Assembly (NCBI RefSeq): GCF_004751985.1
Contig: NZ_CP038492.1
Location: 1,116,001 to 1,180,000 of the forward strand
Source: Rhodophyticola sp. CCM32
GTDB taxonomy: Bacteria; Pseudomonadota; Alphaproteobacteria; Rhodobacterales; Rhodobacteraceae
Direction of reading: 5' to 3'
DNA length: 64,000 nucleotides
Shown piece by piece: positions 1 through 9,297 of the stretch. Below the pieces are notes generated by a model. That model had not been told where the DNA came from. It did no database searches and saw only the letters and a program-made list of their open reading frames with translations. The translations under genes were made by a program, and so were the position numbers. How positions within the stretch are numbered: position 1 is the first letter of the stretch; each line of letters starts with the position of its first letter.

Positions 1-2
1 TT

Positions 3-170
3 CTGTCAGAGGCTGAACGGCGGGCCTGGGATGCAGGCTGCTACCGGATCATGATTGTCAGCGGCGATCACAACAGCACGGCCCATGCCCTTTACCGGAG
101 TGCAGGCTATTCCGGGTCCAAGATCGGCTTTCAGAAGCGCAGGATTGCAGACCGCCACCCGGTCCGATAG
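3..170 (+). CDS. GNAT family N-acetyltransferase (C-terminal fragment, cut by window start)
   Basis: An open frame enters from the left edge and ends at TAG 168-170. It encodes about 55 residues, including AWDAGCYRIMIVSG and ALYRSAGYSGSKIGFQKR. This resembles the last beta-alpha-beta part of GNAT acetyltransferases, where an asparagine/tyrosine region (here HNSTAHALYRSAGY) follows the acetyl-CoA-binding helix. The substrate cannot be told from the fragment. It ends 27 bp before rarD on the same strand, so the two may be co-transcribed. The family call rests on the C-terminal motif only. Confidence 0.6.
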   Translation: MSEAERRAWDAGCYRIMIVSGDHNSTAHALYRSAGYSGSKIGFQKRRIADRHPVR

Positions 171-197
171 GCCGGGGCAGAGAGGCAGGGGAGCAAG

Positions 198-1079
198 ATG
201 ACTGAGCCTGTGAAAGGCGTTCTGGCGATGATCGGAGCCTGCACGATCTGGGGTCTGTCGCCGATTTTCTACAAGCTTTTGTCGGATGTGCCGCCGCTGG
301 AGGTTCTGGCCCATCGCACGCTGTGGTCGGTGATCGTGTTCGGGCTGGCTCTGGCCGGGCAGGGGCGGCTGCGGGACCTGCGCCCGGCGCTCTCAGGTAG
401 GCGGGTTCTGCTGCTGGTCTTTGTGGCCGCGATGATGATTTCGGCCAACTGGTTTCTGTTCATCTTTTCGATACAGGTGGGCCGGACGGTGGAATCCGCA
501 CTTGGATATTACATCTTTCCGCTGGTTGCCGTGCTGATCGGGGCCGTGGTTCTGAAAGAGAAACTGGGCAAGGCGCAACTGGCCGCTGTGGGGCTGGCGG
601 CGCTGGCAGTGACAATCCTGACCCTGGGTCTGGGGGTTGCCCCCTGGATTTCGCTGACCCTGGGGGTGACCTTCGGCATGTACGGGTTGTTGAAACGATG
701 GGTTGCGGCGGGGCCTGTGGTGTCGGTGACAAGCGAGGTGCTGCTGATCAGCCCGCTGGCGCTTGGTTATCTGCTTTGGCTTGGGCCCGGGCAGGGGGCT
801 TTTGGCAATGATCTGTGGGCCAGCCTGTTTCTGGTCCTGTCCGGCCCGCTGACGGCGCTGCCGCTGATCCTGTTTTCCTACGCGGCCAAACGTGCGGCCA
901 TGTCCACCATCGGGCTGGTGCAATATCTGAACCCGACGCTGCAATTCGGCTCGGCCGTGCTGATCCTGGGGGAGAGGGTGACGCTGTGGCACGCCATCGC
1001 CTTCCCGATCATCTGGGTTGCGCTGATGATCTATTCCTGGGCCAGTCTCAGGCGGCCGCAAGCTCCAGCGCCGACATAA
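198..1079 (+). CDS. rarD: EamA-family transporter RarD
   Basis: 293-residue inner-membrane protein with about ten hydrophobic helices in two EamA (DMT superfamily) repeats. The N-terminus, with GVLAMIGACTIWGLSPIFYK and a later LAHRTLWS, is typical of RarD, a DMT permease first noted as a chloramphenicol-sensitivity protein; its physiological substrate is not established. The length matches the family. Its 3' end overlaps the convergent LOG-family gene by 32 bp, so the last codons of both genes share DNA. The start ATG at 198 follows a weak purine-rich stretch (GGGGAGCAAG). Confidence 0.85.
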   Translation: MTEPVKGVLAMIGACTIWGLSPIFYKLLSDVPPLEVLAHRTLWSVIVFGLALAGQGRLRDLRPALSGRRVLLLVFVAAMMISANWFLFIFSIQVGRTVESALGYYIFPLVAVLIGAVVLKEKLGKAQLAAVGLAALAVTILTLGLGVAPWISLTLGVTFGMYGLLKRWVAAGPVVSVTSEVLLISPLALGYLLWLGPGQGAFGNDLWASLFLVLSGPLTALPLILFSYAAKRAAMSTIGLVQYLNPTLQFGSAVLILGERVTLWHAIAFPIIWVALMIYSWASLRRPQAPAPT

Positions 1080-1614
1080 GGGCGGGCACGGTGTCGACGG
1101 GGCGGTACAGGTCCAGCAGGCTGTCCTCGGCAAAGCCCTGGGTCACCAGATGGGCCATCATCGCGATCAGCGGGTCCCAGTAACCCGCAGTGTTCATCAG
1201 AAAGATCGGTTTGTCATGCAGGCCCAATTGCCGCCAGGTAAGCACTTCAAAGAATTCGTCCAGTGATCCCGCGCCGCCGGGCAGAACCACGATGGCATCG
1301 GAATTCATGAACATCACTTTCTTGCGCTCATGCATATTCTCGGTGATGACAAGGCGGTTGAGGTCGCGTTTGCCCATTTCGCGGGCCAGAAGATGGGTGG
1401 GGATAACCCCGAATGTGTCCCCGCTCTGGGCCTGTGCGGCGCGGGCCACGGCGCCCATAAGCCCCACATCGCCCGCCCCGTAAACCAGCCGCATGCCCGC
1501 CCGGGCAAGGCCATCGCCCAGGGCGGTGGCATCGGCCATATATTCCGGATCAGCCCCGGGGCGAGAGCCGCAATAGACACAGACAGAGAATGACAAATCC
1601 CGCAACCCTTGCAC
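1048..1614 (-). CDS. LOG family protein (TIGR00730), nucleoside 5'-monophosphate phosphoribohydrolase-like
   Basis: 188-residue Rossmann-fold protein. The LOG signature PGGAGSLDE lies at residues 112-120, with the paired MHERKK segment at about 94-99 and the N-terminal CVYCGSRPG nucleotide-binding loop. Members hydrolyse N6-substituted or plain nucleoside monophosphates to base plus ribose 5-phosphate (cytokinin-activating enzymes in plants and some bacteria). In free-living bacteria the physiological substrate is usually unknown. Convergent with and overlapping rarD at the 3' end. Exact start is uncertain, as an in-frame start closer to the conserved FSVCVYCGS segment is possible. Confidence 0.85.
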   Translation of the reverse strand: MQGLRDLSFSVCVYCGSRPGADPEYMADATALGDGLARAGMRLVYGAGDVGLMGAVARAAQAQSGDTFGVIPTHLLAREMGKRDLNRLVITENMHERKKVMFMNSDAIVVLPGGAGSLDEFFEVLTWRQLGLHDKPIFLMNTAGYWDPLIAMMAHLVTQGFAEDSLLDLYRPVDTVPALMSALELAAA

Positions 1615-1716
1615 AAAGTGGTGTTTTGCCCCCTGATAGACCTGTTGATACAGTCACTCAAGCCGGTCTGTGTGCATCTCAGGATATGCGCAGATCAGGC
1701 CGGTGAGTAGATTTGG

Positions 1717-2988
1717 ATGGGTGATATGGCCGCAGGATTTTCAGGCATCGGGCTGAGCGGTGCGACGCTGGCAATCAGCGTCGGCGCGGTGGCGTCCGTC
1801 GCGGTGCTGGGCGTGGTTGGCTGGGTGGTTCTTTCCGCCCCGGAGGATGAGACCGCCCCGATGCCCGCTTCTGCGGAACAGGGGGATACGTCTTCGCCCG
1901 AGATGCCCGTGGCGGTTGAAACCGAGGTGAGCCCGGATGACCCGGAACCGGAGAGTGCGACGGCCGAAACCGCCTCTGAAACCGCTGCGGTCGCCCCGGC
2001 CCCCGAGCCGGAGCCGGAGCCAGCGGCAGAGCCGCGGCCGCCGCAGATCGACCTGGTGCGGGTGGAAACCAGTGGTGCCACGATCGTTGCGGGCCGGGCA
2101 GAGCCGGGTGCCGAGGTGACGCTGATCCTTGACGGGGCCGGGATTGAAGCGACCCGTGTGGATGAAACCGGCGCATTTGTTGCGATGCTGACCCTGCCGA
2201 GCTCGGATGCGCCCCGGATGCTCAGCCTGTCCATGGCTTTGGATGAAGGTGAAACCATACCCTCCCGGGAAAGCGTTATCATTGCCCCGACACAAAGACC
2301 GGCAGAGGCATTGATCGCCCGGGCCGATGGTGTTGCACCCGATACCGAGGAGGGCGTGGCCCCCGGGGTGGCGCAGGAGACTAGCGCGCCTGCTGCTGAT
2401 AATACGGCAGATGCAGACCCGGCCCCTGCTGAGCCCGAGCCGCAGGCGCCCGCCGTTCTGATTGCCGATGACAGCGGCGTCAGGGTGGTGCAACCGGCGG
2501 ATGACGGCCCTGTCGTGCAGGATCAGATTGCGCTGGATACCATCACCTATAACCCCGAGGGCGCGGTTGTGCTGGCCGGGCGCGGGCAGGCGGAAACCGA
2601 TCTCAGGGTCTATCTGGACAATCTGCCGATCCATCTGGCCGAGATCAACGCGGTGGGCGAATGGCAGGCGGAACTGCCGCAGGTTGACCCCGGCACCTAT
2701 ACCCTGCGGGTGGATCAGCTGGGTGCTGAGGGGCAGGTGATCAGCCGGGTCGAAACCCCGTTCCTGCGTGAGGAACCCGCAGTTCTGGCCGCGATCCCCG
2801 AACCGGATGAGACGATTTCGGTGGTGACCGTGCAGCCCGGCTTCACCCTTTGGGGCATCGCCCGGGATCTGTTGGGGGAGGGCACGCTCTATGTGCAGGT
2901 TTACGAGGCCAATCAGGAACTGATCCGCAATCCCGATCTGATTTATCCCGGTCAGGTCTTTGCAATCCCTGAAAGCGTCTCGGAATAA
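1717..2988 (+). CDS. LysM peptidoglycan-binding domain protein, membrane anchored
   Basis: 423-residue protein. Residues about 13-42 form one hydrophobic anchor (ATLAISVGAVASVAVLGVVG and on). A long Glu/Pro/Ala-rich low-complexity linker follows to about residue 105. Two beta-rich repeats come next, centred on VRVETSGATIVAGRAEPGAEV and YNPEGAVVLAGRGQAETDL, and resemble Ig-like/carboxypeptidase-regulatory folds. A C-terminal LysM domain lies at about 367-420 (TLWGIARDLLGEG ... IYPGQVFAIP). LysM binds glycan strands, so this is probably a periplasmic cell-wall-associated protein. The architecture is common in Rhodobacteraceae; the specific role is unknown. Confidence 0.85.
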   Translation: MGDMAAGFSGIGLSGATLAISVGAVASVAVLGVVGWVVLSAPEDETAPMPASAEQGDTSSPEMPVAVETEVSPDDPEPESATAETASETAAVAPAPEPEPEPAAEPRPPQIDLVRVETSGATIVAGRAEPGAEVTLILDGAGIEATRVDETGAFVAMLTLPSSDAPRMLSLSMALDEGETIPSRESVIIAPTQRPAEALIARADGVAPDTEEGVAPGVAQETSAPAADNTADADPAPAEPEPQAPAVLIADDSGVRVVQPADDGPVVQDQIALDTITYNPEGAVVLAGRGQAETDLRVYLDNLPIHLAEINAVGEWQAELPQVDPGTYTLRVDQLGAEGQVISRVETPFLREEPAVLAAIPEPDETISVVTVQPGFTLWGIARDLLGEGTLYVQVYEANQELIRNPDLIYPGQVFAIPESVSE

Positions 2989-3094
2989 TCCTGTCGCATC
3001 TGGTCATCTGCGGCCTGCCCGCCGATAGCTTTTCAGGTTTAAGCTGAAGCAGAAGGTGTTGAAAACGCGTTCGAGCCAAAGGTGAGAGCGTCGC

Positions 3095-3213
3095 CCTGAA
3101 ATTCCGCACCACCCCCGTACCATGCTTCCGCCCGGCGGCACCGCCGGGCAGCGCCTGACCCGACCCCACGGGGCGGGCGCTTCTCGCCCACCCCTCGGCT
3201 CAGACGCGGCCCT
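3095..3213 (-). repeat. Dispersed repeat family E, copy 1
   Basis: This stretch is the reverse complement of 53419-53536 with only scattered mismatches over about 118 bp. Inside are a near-perfect GC hairpin (GCCCGGCGGC / GCCGCCGGGC) and further dyads around CCCCACGGGGCGGG and GGGCGCTTCTCGCCC. It sits between the LysM gene and the ABC exporter gene. The flanks at 3027-3090 (TTGAAAACGCGTTCGAGCC) and 3221-3330 (GAGAGGCAGC, TTTCGATTCAG) look like degraded halves of repeat superfamily B/C, so E may have landed in, or beside, an older element. The rest of the 3001-3345 gap shows no gene. Confidence 0.75.
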
Positions 3214-3345
3214 CAGCGTAATCCATCTGCGTTTCAGATTAACTGGACGATGTGCGAGAGGCAGCTTTTCTAAAGAGGCGGCTTTTTTCGATTCAGCTTT
3301 TACCCGAAACGTTTTAGGGTCATCGTTCAGAGCCGCCAGCAGGAT

Positions 3346-5190
3346 ATGCGCCAGCCGATGCCGACCGAGTTTCCGATACCAGGTGACACTGCCGAAACCC
3401 GCGAACGGCGGAGCGGGTGGCGCACGATCCGCAAGGTTTCCCCCTATCTCTGGCCGGAGGGGCAAACCTGGGTGAAACGGCGCGTGGTGCTGGCGTTGGC
3501 CATGCTGGTGGTGGCCAAGCTGATCGCGGTGTTCACGCCTTTTCTCTACAAGGCCGCCGTTGACGGGCTGGCGGGCGACAGCGATGGCTCTGCCGCCTGG
3601 CTGCTGATGTTCGGTGCGGTGGGTGTGACCATCGCCTATGGCATGGCGCGGGCGGCGAATGTGGGGTTTCAGCAATTGCGCGACGTGGCCTTTGCGAAAG
3701 TGGGCCAGCGGGCGTTGCGGCAACTGGCGCTGGAGACCTTTGAACATATCCATGCGCTCAGCCTGCGCTATCACATCACCCGCAAGACCGGGGGCCTCAG
3801 CCGGATCATTGAGCGCGGTGTGAAAGGCGTCGATTTCCTGCTGCGGTTCCTGCTGTTTTCGGTGGGCCCGCTGATCCTTGAGCTGTTGCTGACCGGGATC
3901 ATTCTGGCGGTGGTGTTCGACATCGCCTATCTGCTGGTGCTGGCCGTCACCATCGCCATCTATATCTGGTTCACCTTCAAGGTCACCGAATGGCGGGTGA
4001 AGATCCGCAAGCAGATGAATGATCAGGATACGGATGCCAACCAGAAGGCCATCGACAGTCTGCTGAATTTCGAGACCGTGAAATATTTCGGGGCCGAGGA
4101 CCGTGAGGCGGTGCGGTATGATGGTGCGATGGAAGGCTATGAGACCGCCGCGCTCAAGACCTCCTATTCGCTGGCGGCGCTGAATTTCGGCCAATCCCTG
4201 ATCATCACCACCGGGCTGGTGATTGTGATGGTGATGGCCGCATTTGGGGTACAGAATGGCAGCCTGACCGTGGGCGATTTCGTCATGGTCAACGCCTATA
4301 TGATCCAGATCACCATGCCGCTGAATTTTCTGGGCACGGTCTATCGCGAGATCCGTCAGAGCCTGGTCGATATGGGCGAGATGTTCGACCTTCTGGAACA
4401 GCCCGCCGAGGTCAAGGACCGGCCCGGGGCGCCGGATCTGGTCTGCACCGAGGGCGAGGTGGTGTTCGAGGATGTGATCTTTGGCTATGACGCGGCGCGC
4501 CCGATTTTGAAAGGCGTGTCCTTTCGCGTGGGGCCGGGGGAAACGATCGCTCTGGTCGGCCCGTCGGGTTCAGGCAAATCCACGATCGGGCGGCTTTTGT
4601 TCCGGTTTTATGATGTGGAGGCCGGGGCGATCCGCATCGACGGGCAGGATCTGCGCGAGGTCACCCAGAGCAGCCTGCATGCCCTGATCGGCGTGGTGCC
4701 TCAGGATACCGTGTTGTTCAACGACACAATCCGCTACAACATCGCCTATGGACGGCCCGAGGCCGGTTTTGCCGAGATTGAAGCAGCGGCGCGGGCGGCG
4801 AAAATCCATGGTTTTATCGAGGCCCTGCCGGATGGGTATGAAACCGCTGTGGGGGAACGGGGCCTGAAGCTTTCAGGCGGGGAAAAGCAACGGGTGGGGA
4901 TCGCCCGGACCCTGCTGAAGAACCCGCCGATCCTGCTGCTGGATGAAGCGACCTCGGCGCTTGATACCGAGACTGAGCGGGATATTCAGGAAGAGTTGAA
5001 AATGATGGGGCAGGGGCGTTCTGTCATCACCATCGCCCATCGGTTATCGACCGTGGTTGAGGCCGATCAGATCATCGTGCTGGAACAAGGTGAGATTGTG
5101 GAGCAGGGCACCCATGAGGTGCTGGTGACGCTTGGCGGGCGGTATGCGGCCATGTGGCACCGGCAGATGGCCGAAGAGGATGCGGTCTGA
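3346..5190 (+). CDS. Atm1-type ABC transporter (heavy-metal/glutathione-sulfur exporter), fused permease-ATPase
   Basis: 614-residue half transporter: six-helix ABC transmembrane domain (about 40-330) followed by a nucleotide-binding domain. Walker A GPSGSGKST is at about 405-413, signature LSGGEKQ at about 509, Walker B LLLDEATSALD at about 529-539, and the H-loop in TIAHRLST. The TM domain motifs QQLRDVAFAKVGQRALRQLA, FETVKYFGAE and NFGQSLIITTGL are those of the Atm1/HMT1/ABCB7 group, which exports glutathione-linked metals or persulfides. The second Met (3358) is an equally plausible start. Not in an obvious operon. Confidence 0.88.
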   Translation: MRQPMPTEFPIPGDTAETRERRSGWRTIRKVSPYLWPEGQTWVKRRVVLALAMLVVAKLIAVFTPFLYKAAVDGLAGDSDGSAAWLLMFGAVGVTIAYGMARAANVGFQQLRDVAFAKVGQRALRQLALETFEHIHALSLRYHITRKTGGLSRIIERGVKGVDFLLRFLLFSVGPLILELLLTGIILAVVFDIAYLLVLAVTIAIYIWFTFKVTEWRVKIRKQMNDQDTDANQKAIDSLLNFETVKYFGAEDREAVRYDGAMEGYETAALKTSYSLAALNFGQSLIITTGLVIVMVMAAFGVQNGSLTVGDFVMVNAYMIQITMPLNFLGTVYREIRQSLVDMGEMFDLLEQPAEVKDRPGAPDLVCTEGEVVFEDVIFGYDAARPILKGVSFRVGPGETIALVGPSGSGKSTIGRLLFRFYDVEAGAIRIDGQDLREVTQSSLHALIGVVPQDTVLFNDTIRYNIAYGRPEAGFAEIEAAARAAKIHGFIEALPDGYETAVGERGLKLSGGEKQRVGIARTLLKNPPILLLDEATSALDTETERDIQEELKMMGQGRSVITIAHRLSTVVEADQIIVLEQGEIVEQGTHEVLVTLGGRYAAMWHRQMAEEDAV

Positions 5191-5328
5191 GCCTGTGACG
5201 GCCTGTGAGAGGGGCGGCGGGCCGCGTCAGGCCCCCGTGCCGGGAGCCCTCCTTACCCCGCGCTGCCGCGAGTTTGTGGCACGGAATGGGGTGGTAATGC
5301 GGGTTTTTTGCTGTGGCAGGCCCGGGAC

Positions 5329-5355
5329 GCCTCCGGCGGGCGTATTTGGGACAAG
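5329..5355. repeat. Short GCCTCCGGCGGG..TATTT motif, copy 1
   Basis: In the gap between the convergent exporter and RND genes, GCCTCCGGCGGG is followed by a TATTTGGGACAAG tail. An inverted counterpart, with the same 12-bp core and a similar tail, lies at 60381-60405. Both are intergenic, and the core GCCTCCGGCGGG can form a small hairpin. It may be a transcription-terminator-like element; no function is shown. The remainder of 5191-5433 holds a GGGCCGCGTCAGGCCC dyad and no gene. Confidence 0.4.
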
Positions 5356-5417
5356 AAGAAGGGGAAGGACCCTATACGGGACCTGACCGCGCGAAGTCCG
5401 GTACAGGCTGTGTCAAT

Positions 5418-5436
5418 GAAAACGCAAACCGCTTTA
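5418..5436 (-). repeat. Solo outer end of repeat family B at RND gene stop codon
   Basis: On the minus strand the RND gene reads GAA TAA, then AGCGGTTTGCGTTTTCATTG. The AGCGGTTTGCGTTTT block is identical to the terminus of family B at 63904-63921, where it also follows a TAA stop codon directly. The interior of the element is absent here. Confidence 0.55.
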
Positions 5437-8400
5437 TTCAGCGGCGCGCAGGGGCGGGCGCGGGGTTTTTCTTTCGGGGTCGTCATCCGGGTCGGTCGGA
5501 CTGGGGGGCTCTGTCGCGGTTTCCGCCGGGGCGGTCTCAGCGGGCGCCTCCGGGGCGGGGTCTTCCGTAACCGGGTCTTCGACGGGCTCTGTCACCGGTT
5601 CTGCCACTGGTTCTGCGGCGGGGCTGTCTTCAACCGGCTGCGGGGGCAGGTCCTCTTCCCAGAGGATCACCGGGTTGCGGGTGCGGTTGGCGGCGCGCGC
5701 CAATGACCAGTCGCGGGCCCGACGGCTCATCGCCCGGGCGCCAAGCCGGCCAAGGCCCCGCGCGATCCATGTCACAATCGTGCCCGACCATATGCGCAAC
5801 GCCAGCAGGGACGGCGTCATCACCAGGGTCAGGACCGTGGCAAGGCCGAGGCCGAAAACCACGGCGGTGGCCAGTTGTTTCCACCAGAGCGCTGTGGGGC
5901 TGTCGATGGTATAGCCACCCGACCCGAAATCGAGGCTGATCCCGTACATCATCGGTGCCAGACCGGCCATGGTGGTGATCGTGGTCAGCAGCACGGGCCG
6001 GATCCGGGCCTCTGCCGTGCGGGTGATCGCCTCGATCCGCGGCATATAGCGGCTGTATTCCTGATAGGTGTCGATCAGAACAATGTTGTTGTTCACCACA
6101 ATCCCGGCCAGCGCCACGATCCCGGTGCCGGTCATGATGATCGAGAAGGTCTGATCCATCACCAGCATCCCGATCAGCACGCCGGTGGTTGACAGAACCA
6201 CCGCCAGCAGCACCAGAACCGAGTTATAGACCGAATTGAACTGCGCCAGCAGGATGATGAACATCAGCCCAAGCGCGCCCAGAAAGGCCTGACCCAGGAA
6301 GGCCTGGCTTTCCTGCTGGTCTTCCTGATCGCCGCCCCATTCCCAACCGACCGAGGCGGGGAACGGATTTTCGCTTTCGATCCAGCTGGTGATGACGCCG
6401 ATACGTTCATTGGCATTGACCGGGATCAGGGACAGCGTGCCGTCTTCCACCCCGTCGGCGATCTGATCCGAATCCGCAGCCTCTTCCAGCTGAAAGACCG
6501 TATAGCCGATGCCATCGGGGCCGGTGATTGCGCCGCTTTGACCCTCGGGACGCATTTGCAGAAAGCCCAGATCGGCGCCCTCCGCGCTGGTCACCCGAAC
6601 AAGATCGGGGAGCACATCGGCCTTCACGTCGAACACCCGGCTTTGATCCACCCGCTGGATCGTCGCCAATTGCGGTGTCGGTTCATAGGTCACGAAGTTC
6701 GACAATGGCACCAGCCCGCCGGCGGTGCGCACTTTCAGCGTGTCCAGTGTCGACAGCACCCGGGCCTCATCGGGGAAGCGGACGCGGATGTCGATTTCTT
6801 CATCCGAGGTCGGCACCCGCATTGTATCCAGCAGAATGCCACGGGTGACCAGTTGCACCATGGCGCCCACGGTGGACACCGATGCGCCATAGCGTCCCGC
6901 GGCCTCCACATCCACATTGATCTGCCAGTCGATGCCGGGCAGGGGCAGGGTGTCTTCGACCAGTGTCAGCCCGGGCAGGCCCTCGAAATGGGTCCGGGCG
7001 ATATGTGTGGCTTCCCTCAACTCATCCCAATTGTCGCCGGACAGGCGCAGGTTGACAGGTTTGCCCTCTGCCGGGCCCTGGGCCTGTTCGAAGATCTCGG
7101 TTTCGATCCCCGGGATCGCATCCAGTTCGGCCTGAAGCCGGTTGAGGATCAGATTGCCATCGTCGCGCTGCCCCCAGGGTTCCAGATCCATCTGCACCTG
7201 GCCGATCGTGTCACTTGGGGTGGCGGCGCCACCGGTATTGTTGTTCAGCCCGCCATCCCCGGCAAAGGCGAACACATCGCGCACCCCGTCGGCGGCCAGC
7301 ACGATCTCTTCGACCTGGGCCACCAGAGCATCCATTTCGGTGACCGACAGGTTGCCGCGGGCGCGGACATAGACCACGGCGTTTTCCGGTTCGGTCTCAA
7401 CAAAGAATTCCACGCCATTGCTGTTCTGTCCGAAATACATGAACACGCTGACCACGAAGGCCCCGACAAAACCGATCACAACCAGCGGCATCACCGGGTT
7501 GCCGACAATCGCATGAATGAACCAGCCAAAGGGGGTGCGGCGATACCCGGCCTGCAATTTGCGCGGCGCCTTTTGCATCTGGACCGAGCCCAACAGGACC
7601 GACATCAGTGCCGATGCCAGGATGAACATAATCGCGCCGGGCAGCATGGCCAGGATTGGTGAGGCATCCGGCCCCTGCGGGATCAGGATGCCGGGATTAA
7701 TGGTGATCATCGCGGCCATGAACATGCCATAGCCCACGGCCAGGGTCAGGATCAGGCGCAGCCAGTAAATCGGGATCAGGCGTTTGACCATATCGGTGCC
7801 GCGTTCCACGACCCGGGTGAAGCGCGCGGCAACCCCGCCCAGAACCGGCAGATAGATCAGCGCCACGATCAGCGAGGCGGACAGCACGAAGATCAGAGTG
7901 ACCGGCAGCATGCCCATGAATTCGCCCGGCACACCGGGCCAGAACAGCATCGGCAGGAAGGCGCAAAGCGTTGTCGCGGTCGAACTGATGATCGGCCAGA
8001 ACATCCGTTTCGCCGCATCCGTATAGGCCTGCATCGGGCGAGCCCCCGCCCGCAGGCGTTTATCGGCATATTCCACCACCACGATCGCCCCGTCGACCAG
8101 CATGCCGACCGCCAGGATCAGCCCGAACATCACGATATTCGAGATCGAGATGCCCATGATCCCCAACAGGATGAAACAGAGCAGGAAGGAGGTCGGGATT
8201 GCAAAGCCCACCAGCAGGGCCGAGCGTGTGCCAAGGGCTGCCAGCACCACAATCATCACCAGCGCGATGGCGGTCAGAACCGACCCTTCCAGCTGGCGCA
8301 CCATTCCGTCCACGGTCACCGACTGATCCAGCGTGGTGTCCACGCGCACCGAATCCTGCAATTCGATCGGCCAGGAGGCGCGCACCGCCTCAACCTCGGC

Positions 8401-9297
8401 ACGGACCAGTTCGGCGGTGTCGATCACGTTGAAACCCTGGCGTTTGACCACCTGCAGCGCGACGGTGTTTTCGCCGTTGAACCGGGCGGTGCCGGTGCGG
8501 TCCTCGAATGTCAGACGGATATCGGCCAGATCGCCAAGTGTCACCACCCGGTCCCCATTGACCGAGATGGCAAGATTATACACATCCTCGGGGCTGTCGA
8601 AACTGGAGGGGATCTTGACCGAGATCGCCCCTGAAGCGGTTTCGACCTCACCGGCGGCAATCAACTGGTTGTTGTTGACCACGGCGTCGATCAGCTCCCG
8701 CGCGGTGACGTTATAGGCTTCAAGCGCCAGAGGGTCGATGACCACTTCCAGCATCTCGTCACGATCCCCGGCCAGACCGGCCTCAAGGATCGGCGACAGG
8801 GCTTCCAGCCGGTCCTGCATTTCATTGGCCAGCCGCAGCAGGGTGCGTTCCGGTGCCTCACCGGAAAGCGCCACGATGATGATCGGAAATTCCGAGAAAT
8901 TGATCTCTGATATGCTGAAGCTTTCCGCCCCTTCGGGGAAATTCGCTTCGGCGGCATTCATCGCATCGCGGACATCGGCGATGGTGGCGGATTTGTCCCA
9001 GCCGAATTCAAACTCCAGAAAGATACCGCCATAGTTTTCGGCGGCGGTGGAGTTGATCGACACCAGCCCATCGAGATCCTGAAACTCCGATTCCATCGGG
9101 CGGATCAGCAGGCGTTCACTGTCTTCCGCCGAAATGCCGGGGAAGGGCACCGACACAAACAGGCCGGGGATGTCGATATCGGGCTCACCCTCCTTGGGCA
9201 GGCCGATATAGGCCGCTGTCCCCACGGTCAGCGACAGGATCACAAAGGCAACCACCATCCGTGCGCGGGAGCCCGCCCAGTCGACAAGACCTGTCAT
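5434..9297 (-). CDS. RND efflux transporter permease subunit (AcrB/HAE1 type)
   Basis: 1287-residue inner-membrane proton antiporter that, with the adjacent membrane-fusion protein and an unlinked outer-membrane channel, would expel drugs or hydrophobic compounds. Seen: N-terminal helix, two large periplasmic loops, and the conserved GMLVDGAIVVVEYADKR stretch of TM4 with adjacent acidic residues for proton relay. The normal family core (about 1030-1200 residues) is followed by an odd C-terminal tail of about 75 residues rich in Pro, Glu and Ala (repeats such as EPVAEPVTEPVEDPVTE), predicted to be cytosolic and disordered. Start ATG 9297 overlaps the stop of the upstream fusion protein gene (ATGA), so the two are translationally coupled. 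No outer-membrane factor or regulator gene is adjacent. Confidence 0.9.
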   Translation of the reverse strand: MTGLVDWAGSRARMVVAFVILSLTVGTAAYIGLPKEGEPDIDIPGLFVSVPFPGISAEDSERLLIRPMESEFQDLDGLVSINSTAAENYGGIFLEFEFGWDKSATIADVRDAMNAAEANFPEGAESFSISEINFSEFPIIIVALSGEAPERTLLRLANEMQDRLEALSPILEAGLAGDRDEMLEVVIDPLALEAYNVTARELIDAVVNNNQLIAAGEVETASGAISVKIPSSFDSPEDVYNLAISVNGDRVVTLGDLADIRLTFEDRTGTARFNGENTVALQVVKRQGFNVIDTAELVRAEVEAVRASWPIELQDSVRVDTTLDQSVTVDGMVRQLEGSVLTAIALVMIVVLAALGTRSALLVGFAIPTSFLLCFILLGIMGISISNIVMFGLILAVGMLVDGAIVVVEYADKRLRAGARPMQAYTDAAKRMFWPIISSTATTLCAFLPMLFWPGVPGEFMGMLPVTLIFVLSASLIVALIYLPVLGGVAARFTRVVERGTDMVKRLIPIYWLRLILTLAVGYGMFMAAMITINPGILIPQGPDASPILAMLPGAIMFILASALMSVLLGSVQMQKAPRKLQAGYRRTPFGWFIHAIVGNPVMPLVVIGFVGAFVVSVFMYFGQNSNGVEFFVETEPENAVVYVRARGNLSVTEMDALVAQVEEIVLAADGVRDVFAFAGDGGLNNNTGGAATPSDTIGQVQMDLEPWGQRDDGNLILNRLQAELDAIPGIETEIFEQAQGPAEGKPVNLRLSGDNWDELREATHIARTHFEGLPGLTLVEDTLPLPGIDWQINVDVEAAGRYGASVSTVGAMVQLVTRGILLDTMRVPTSDEEIDIRVRFPDEARVLSTLDTLKVRTAGGLVPLSNFVTYEPTPQLATIQRVDQSRVFDVKADVLPDLVRVTSAEGADLGFLQMRPEGQSGAITGPDGIGYTVFQLEEAADSDQIADGVEDGTLSLIPVNANERIGVITSWIESENPFPASVGWEWGGDQEDQQESQAFLGQAFLGALGLMFIILLAQFNSVYNSVLVLLAVVLSTTGVLIGMLVMDQTFSIIMTGTGIVALAGIVVNNNIVLIDTYQEYSRYMPRIEAITRTAEARIRPVLLTTITTMAGLAPMMYGISLDFGSGGYTIDSPTALWWKQLATAVVFGLGLATVLTLVMTPSLLALRIWSGTIVTWIARGLGRLGARAMSRRARDWSLARAANRTRNPVILWEEDLPPQPVEDSPAAEPVAEPVTEPVEDPVTEDPAPEAPAETAPAETATEPPSPTDPDDDPERKTPRPPLRAAE

